64,000 nt of DNA from Myxococcales bacterium (lineage in GTDB: Bacteria > Myxococcota_A > SURF-8), in contig QZKR01000128.1 in NCBI GenBank assembly GCA_003598065.1, positions 1-64,000 on the forward strand. Reading direction: 5' to 3'. A program made the position numbers and the translations under genes. Every line of letters begins with the position of its first letter. Position 1 is the first letter of the stretch. Below, piece after piece: positions 60,997-64,000 of this stretch. A model generated the notes under the pieces. That model ran no database searches. It saw nothing but the letters and a program-made list of their open reading frames with translations, and had not been told where the DNA came from.

Positions 60997-63468
60997 ATGA
61001 AAGGCGAAGGGAAAAACCGTCCGGCCATCGCAGTGCGGCAAGCGTGGTTCGCCGTGGCCCTGCTGATTTTGCTCGTCGGCGCGCCCGCCTACGGAAGAGC
61101 GCCGATCCGGGTCGGGGTATACGACAATCCGCCGCTCGTCGAGGTCAAAGCGGGCTCCCGCCCCGCCGGTTTCAGCATCGATGTCCTCGACGCCATCGCC
61201 GCCAGGGAAAGATGGAGCCTCGATTACGTCCGCTGCGATTGGGCCGACTGCCTGCGGAAACTGGAACTGACCGAAATCGATCTGCTCGTATCGATCGCCT
61301 ACACCGAAACGCGCGACCACATTTACGATTTCGCCAATGAAACGCTGCTGACCAACTGGGCGCGGCTTTACGCCCAGCCCGGTCTGGCGATCGAAACGGT
61401 CCTCGACCTCGACGGACGACGTCTGGGCGTGCTCGCCGGCGACGTCTACATCATGGAATTCAAGCAGCTTCTGACCCAGTTCAAGGTGAAGGCGACGCTT
61501 GTTGAGTTTCCGTCCTACAAGGGCGTGTTCGAGGCGATCCAGGAAAGGCAGGTCGATGTCGGCGTCGTCAGCCGCCTTTTCGGTCTCGTAAACGAGCGAG
61601 CCTATAAAGTAGAACCGTGCCCGATCGTTTTCAGCCCGGTGGAGATTCGCTTCGCCGTACCCAAAGGTCAAAACCGCGACTTGCTTGTGGCGATCGACAG
61701 CCGCCTGGCGCAAATGCGCGCCGACCGCCAATCCATCTATTATGAATCGCTCGACGACTGGCTCGGCATGCGCAAGAGCCTGATGACGCCGACGCGGCTC
61801 TTATGGGCGATAGGGGCGTTGGCGGTCGTCGCGCTGCTCGTTCTGCTCATAAACGTGATTCTGCGCCGACAGGTCGGCCGGCGCACGGCCGAGTTGGAGG
61901 AGGGGCAGCAGGCCCTCGAAGCCGAAATTTCCGAGCGGGCGCGCATCGAGACGGAACTGGAGGAAAAAGAGGAAACCTATCGCGCCCTGTTCGAAGCCTC
62001 CTCCGACGCCATTTTTCTGGAAACGCTGGACGGCAGGATTCTCGACTGCAATTCCACCGCCTGCGCCATGTACGGCTGTACGCGCGAGCAGATGCTGGCG
62101 CTCTCCGTGCTCGACCTCGTGCCCGAGGAGGTGGCGCGGACGATTCCCGATCTCGTCCGCCGGCAGGAGCAGACCGGCGCCGCCTTCGTCGAGGCGATGG
62201 GCCGGCGCAGGGACGGTTCGCAGTTTCCCACCGAAGTGAGCACGAAGCTCGTGGCGATCCGCGGCCAGACGCGCGTCGTCGTCTACGTGCGCGACATGAC
62301 CGATCACAAAGCCGTCGAACGGGCGCTGCGCAAGAGCGAGGAAAAATTCGCCAAGGTCTTCCATTCCAGCCCCGACATGGTGCTCATCGCGCGGATGTCC
62401 GACGGCCTCATTCTCGACGCCAACCGCTCCTCGTCGCGGGTGCTGGGCTACGACCGGACCGAACTCATCGGCCGTTCGACTCTGAAACTGGGCACCTGGG
62501 AGAAACCCGCCGACCGCGAGGCCCTGGTGCGCCGCCTGCAAACCGAGGAGGAGGTGATCGGTTTCGAGACGGCGGTGATCCGCCAGGGCGGCGAGCGCGC
62601 GATCGTCCTGATTTCGGCGCGCGTCATCGACATCGACGGCCTGCCGTGCCTGCTCACCGTCACGTGCGACATCACGCACGAACGGAAAGTCGAGGAGGAG
62701 AAACGCGAGATGGAAATCCAGCTTCGCCAGCAGCAGAAGCTGGAGGCCATCGGCACGCTCGCCTCCGGCGTGGCCCACGAGATCAACAATCCGATCAACA
62801 TCGTCATGAACTACGCCGAATTGATCATGCAGAAAGCGCCGGCCGAAAGTCCGATCCGCAACAACGCGCGCGAGATCATCTCCGAGAGTCATCGCATCGC
62901 CACGATCGTCCGCAACCTTCTGGCCTTTGCGCGCCAGGAGCGCGAATCGGCGGGCGCGAACGACTACGTCGATATCCTCCAGGCGACCCTCTCCTTGCTG
63001 CAGAAGGTGCTTTCCAAGGACCAGATCGCCTTGAAGGTCAACGTGCCGGCGGACCTGCCCCTCATCAACTGCCGCCGGCAGCAGGTGCAGCAGGTTTTGA
63101 TGAACCTGTTCACCAACGCCCGCGACGCGTTGAATCAGCGTTACCCCAGCTACGATCCCGGCAAGCAGATCGTCATCACCGTCCAGGCGCTCGCCGACGA
63201 GTCGCCGCCGATGGTGCGGACGATCGTCGAGGATTATGGCGCCGGCATTTCCAAAGACATCATCGACCGCATCTTCGATCCTTTCTTCACGACCAAGCCG
63301 CGCGACAGAGGGACGGGACTTGGACTCTCGGTGAGCCACGGCATCGTCAAGGAGCACAACGGCCGGCTGTGGGTGGAGAGCGAAGCCGGGGTTTACGCCC
63401 GTTTCATTATGGATCTGCCGGTGGCTGTCGGCGCGGAACGACCCGTGCATCACGGAGGGGATGTTTAG
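60997..63468 (+). CDS. Membrane sensor histidine kinase with periplasmic solute-binding domain and two PAS domains
   Basis: 823 residues. The start is at 60997 with GGAGG nine bases upstream. Signal/first helix (residues 14-32), then a family-3 solute-binding domain (about 35-255; RVGVYDNPPLVEV, RPAGFSIDVLDAIAARE and SIAYTETRDHIYDFAN). A membrane helix lies at about 268-290, followed by a coiled linker. PAS domains start at about 325 (YRALFEASSDAIFL) and 450 (FAKVFHSSPDMVLIARMSDG). The HisKA His is in GTLASGVAHEINNPINIVMN, and the ATPase has N box MNLFTNARDALNQ, VEDYGAGISKD and GTGLGLSVSHGIVKEH. It should sense an extracytoplasmic amino-acid-like ligand. The C-terminus lacks a receiver, and no response regulator follows in the window. 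Confidence 0.92.
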   Translation: MKGEGKNRPAIAVRQAWFAVALLILLVGAPAYGRAPIRVGVYDNPPLVEVKAGSRPAGFSIDVLDAIAARERWSLDYVRCDWADCLRKLELTEIDLLVSIAYTETRDHIYDFANETLLTNWARLYAQPGLAIETVLDLDGRRLGVLAGDVYIMEFKQLLTQFKVKATLVEFPSYKGVFEAIQERQVDVGVVSRLFGLVNERAYKVEPCPIVFSPVEIRFAVPKGQNRDLLVAIDSRLAQMRADRQSIYYESLDDWLGMRKSLMTPTRLLWAIGALAVVALLVLLINVILRRQVGRRTAELEEGQQALEAEISERARIETELEEKEETYRALFEASSDAIFLETLDGRILDCNSTACAMYGCTREQMLALSVLDLVPEEVARTIPDLVRRQEQTGAAFVEAMGRRRDGSQFPTEVSTKLVAIRGQTRVVVYVRDMTDHKAVERALRKSEEKFAKVFHSSPDMVLIARMSDGLILDANRSSSRVLGYDRTELIGRSTLKLGTWEKPADREALVRRLQTEEEVIGFETAVIRQGGERAIVLISARVIDIDGLPCLLTVTCDITHERKVEEEKREMEIQLRQQQKLEAIGTLASGVAHEINNPINIVMNYAELIMQKAPAESPIRNNAREIISESHRIATIVRNLLAFARQERESAGANDYVDILQATLSLLQKVLSKDQIALKVNVPADLPLINCRRQQVQQVLMNLFTNARDALNQRYPSYDPGKQIVITVQALADESPPMVRTIVEDYGAGISKDIIDRIFDPFFTTKPRDRGTGLGLSVSHGIVKEHNGRLWVESEAGVYARFIMDLPVAVGAERPVHHGGDV

Positions 63469-63802
63469 AAATGATTATAAGGCAACTGATATTATAAAAA
63501 GGTCGCCATCAAACGGAAAAGAAGCGATTTCGGGTTGCTTGACGAGTATTTACCTGCGATGAAATTCGCTTGACACAACCGGTGCGCCTCATGATATTCC
63601 TCATGGCGAAAGCGCCTAATCTGCGGAAAATGCACGCAAGTTCAGTGTGCCAGAGAAGCCGGATTTTATAAGGGAAATCGGAGTTTCTCAGAAGCGGATT
63701 CATTGTTTCCCAGACGGGTCATGATGCGCTCATCCGGGGTCCCGCGGTTTTTTGCGAAGGACCGGATCCGGGGGCGGGGCGCTATGGCGTAGAGGGGTTG
63801 CC
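63469..63802. other. Gene-free 334-base region before the molybdopterin-oxidoreductase-like gene
   Basis: AT-rich in its first 230 bases. It holds the promoter at 63570-63598 and a palindrome CCGGATCCGG near 63763. A 64-codon open frame on minus (63509-63703) has no signal or ribosome-binding site and I do not count it. I see no RNA gene. Confidence 0.4.
63570..63598 (+). promoter_or_regulatory. Candidate promoter for the molybdopterin-oxidoreductase-like gene
   Basis: Perfect TTGACA (63570-63575), 17-base spacer, GATATT (63593-63598; 4 of 6 -10 bases). It is 204 bases before the start at 63803, leaving a long leader. Confidence 0.5.
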
Positions 63803-64000
63803 ATGCAGATGGACAGACGCGCGTTTCTCAAAGCGATGGGAATCATCGGCGCCGGTTCTCTCGCCACCTCCTGCAACAACGCGCCCTTGGAGAAGCTGCA
63901 CGCCTACCTCACCCCGCCGGACGAAATCATCCCCGGCGTGGCCGCCTACTTCGCCTCGGTCTGCCGCGCCTGCCCGGCAGGCTGCGGCATCGTCGCCAAA
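63803..64000 (+). CDS. Tat-exported molybdopterin oxidoreductase-like protein (ActB/QrcB-like), N-terminal part
   Basis: 66 residues are visible; the gene runs past the window. The Tat signal MDRRAFLKAMGIIGAGSLA has the twin Arg plus FLK, followed by a Cys (TSC) that could also be a lipobox. After a short linker comes VCRACPAGCGI, where the cysteines are of the CxxCxxxC type for a 4Fe-4S cluster at the front of molybdopterin-family proteins. The segment IIPGVAAYFASVCRACPAGCGI resembles ActB of alternative complex III and QrcB, which bind quinone-linked modules. AGGGG precedes the ATG. Without the remainder I cannot choose between these and other Tat oxidoreductases. Confidence 0.82.
   Translation, partial: MQMDRRAFLKAMGIIGAGSLATSCNNAPLEKLHAYLTPPDEIIPGVAAYFASVCRACPAGCGIVAK

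Noticed and set aside
63509-63703. A 64-codon minus frame in the last gap
   Set aside because: No signal, motif or ribosome-binding site, and it overlaps the promoter of the next gene.

Overview
The window is a G+C-rich, gene-dense bacterial chromosome segment. It carries about 40 protein genes and no rRNA or tRNA gene that I could see. Several traits point to a Myxococcota-like (former deltaproteobacterial) lineage or a related phylum. There are many short lipoproteins with acidic Asp-Gly-Asp repeat stalks, a MYXO-CTERM-like C-terminal anchor, and a protein with an AgmX/PglI-type C-terminal domain. There are also a Kazal-repeat lipoprotein and a giant cytoplasmic TPR protein. I cannot name the species, and this assignment is inference.

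Layout. 2-3127: the end of selB, then cutA, a small lipoprotein, an FGE/SUMF1-fold membrane protein and a small four-helix membrane protein, all on +. 3270-11717: envelope sugar genes, with a glycosyltransferase and a polytopic membrane protein on -, a thioesterase and pyrE on -, then a + strand set (RmlD-like reductase, UDP-GlcNAc 4,6-dehydratase, UDP-GlcNAc 2-epimerase, glycosyltransferase) that fits an L-6-deoxy-HexNAc sugar pathway. 11722-17737 (-): CCA-adding enzyme, a lipoprotein hydrolase, two paralogous DGD-repeat lipoproteins and a BNR-repeat surface protein. 17896-22249 (+): two RNA methyltransferases and a PEP-synthase-like protein. 22362-28391 (+): a secreted M1-type peptidase with a dockerin-like C-terminus, a cohesin-like lipoprotein, a metallo-beta-lactamase-fold lipoprotein and a large helical lipoprotein. 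28715-33910: Kazal lipoprotein, PQQ-like propeller lipoprotein and a VanX-type dipeptidase. 34072-36629: a MocR-type PLP protein overlapping ilvE. 36650-38474 (-): an AT-richer zinc-ribbon/HEPN-like gene behind a UbiA-family prenyltransferase.

38681-58912 (+) is the most striking part. A chemosensory set (atypical receiver, CheW-like, MCP, hybrid CheA with two dead and one live Hpt domain) is followed by a single 12.2-kb gene for a 4076-residue TPR protein. Next comes a zinc-ribbon/GYF/TM/AgmX-domain protein with the architecture of GltJ (AgmX) of the Myxococcus gliding focal-adhesion machine. GltI there is also a giant TPR protein, so this pair is my main candidate for a noteworthy system. 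58955-64000 holds a phosphohexomutase (-), a membrane sensor histidine kinase with a periplasmic solute-binding domain, and the start of a Tat-exported molybdopterin-oxidoreductase-like protein cut by the window end.

Starts were chosen from ribosome-binding sites and family alignments. Promoters are matches by eye to TTGACA-N16-18-TATAAT. Gene functions come from motifs remembered for the families; no database search was run.
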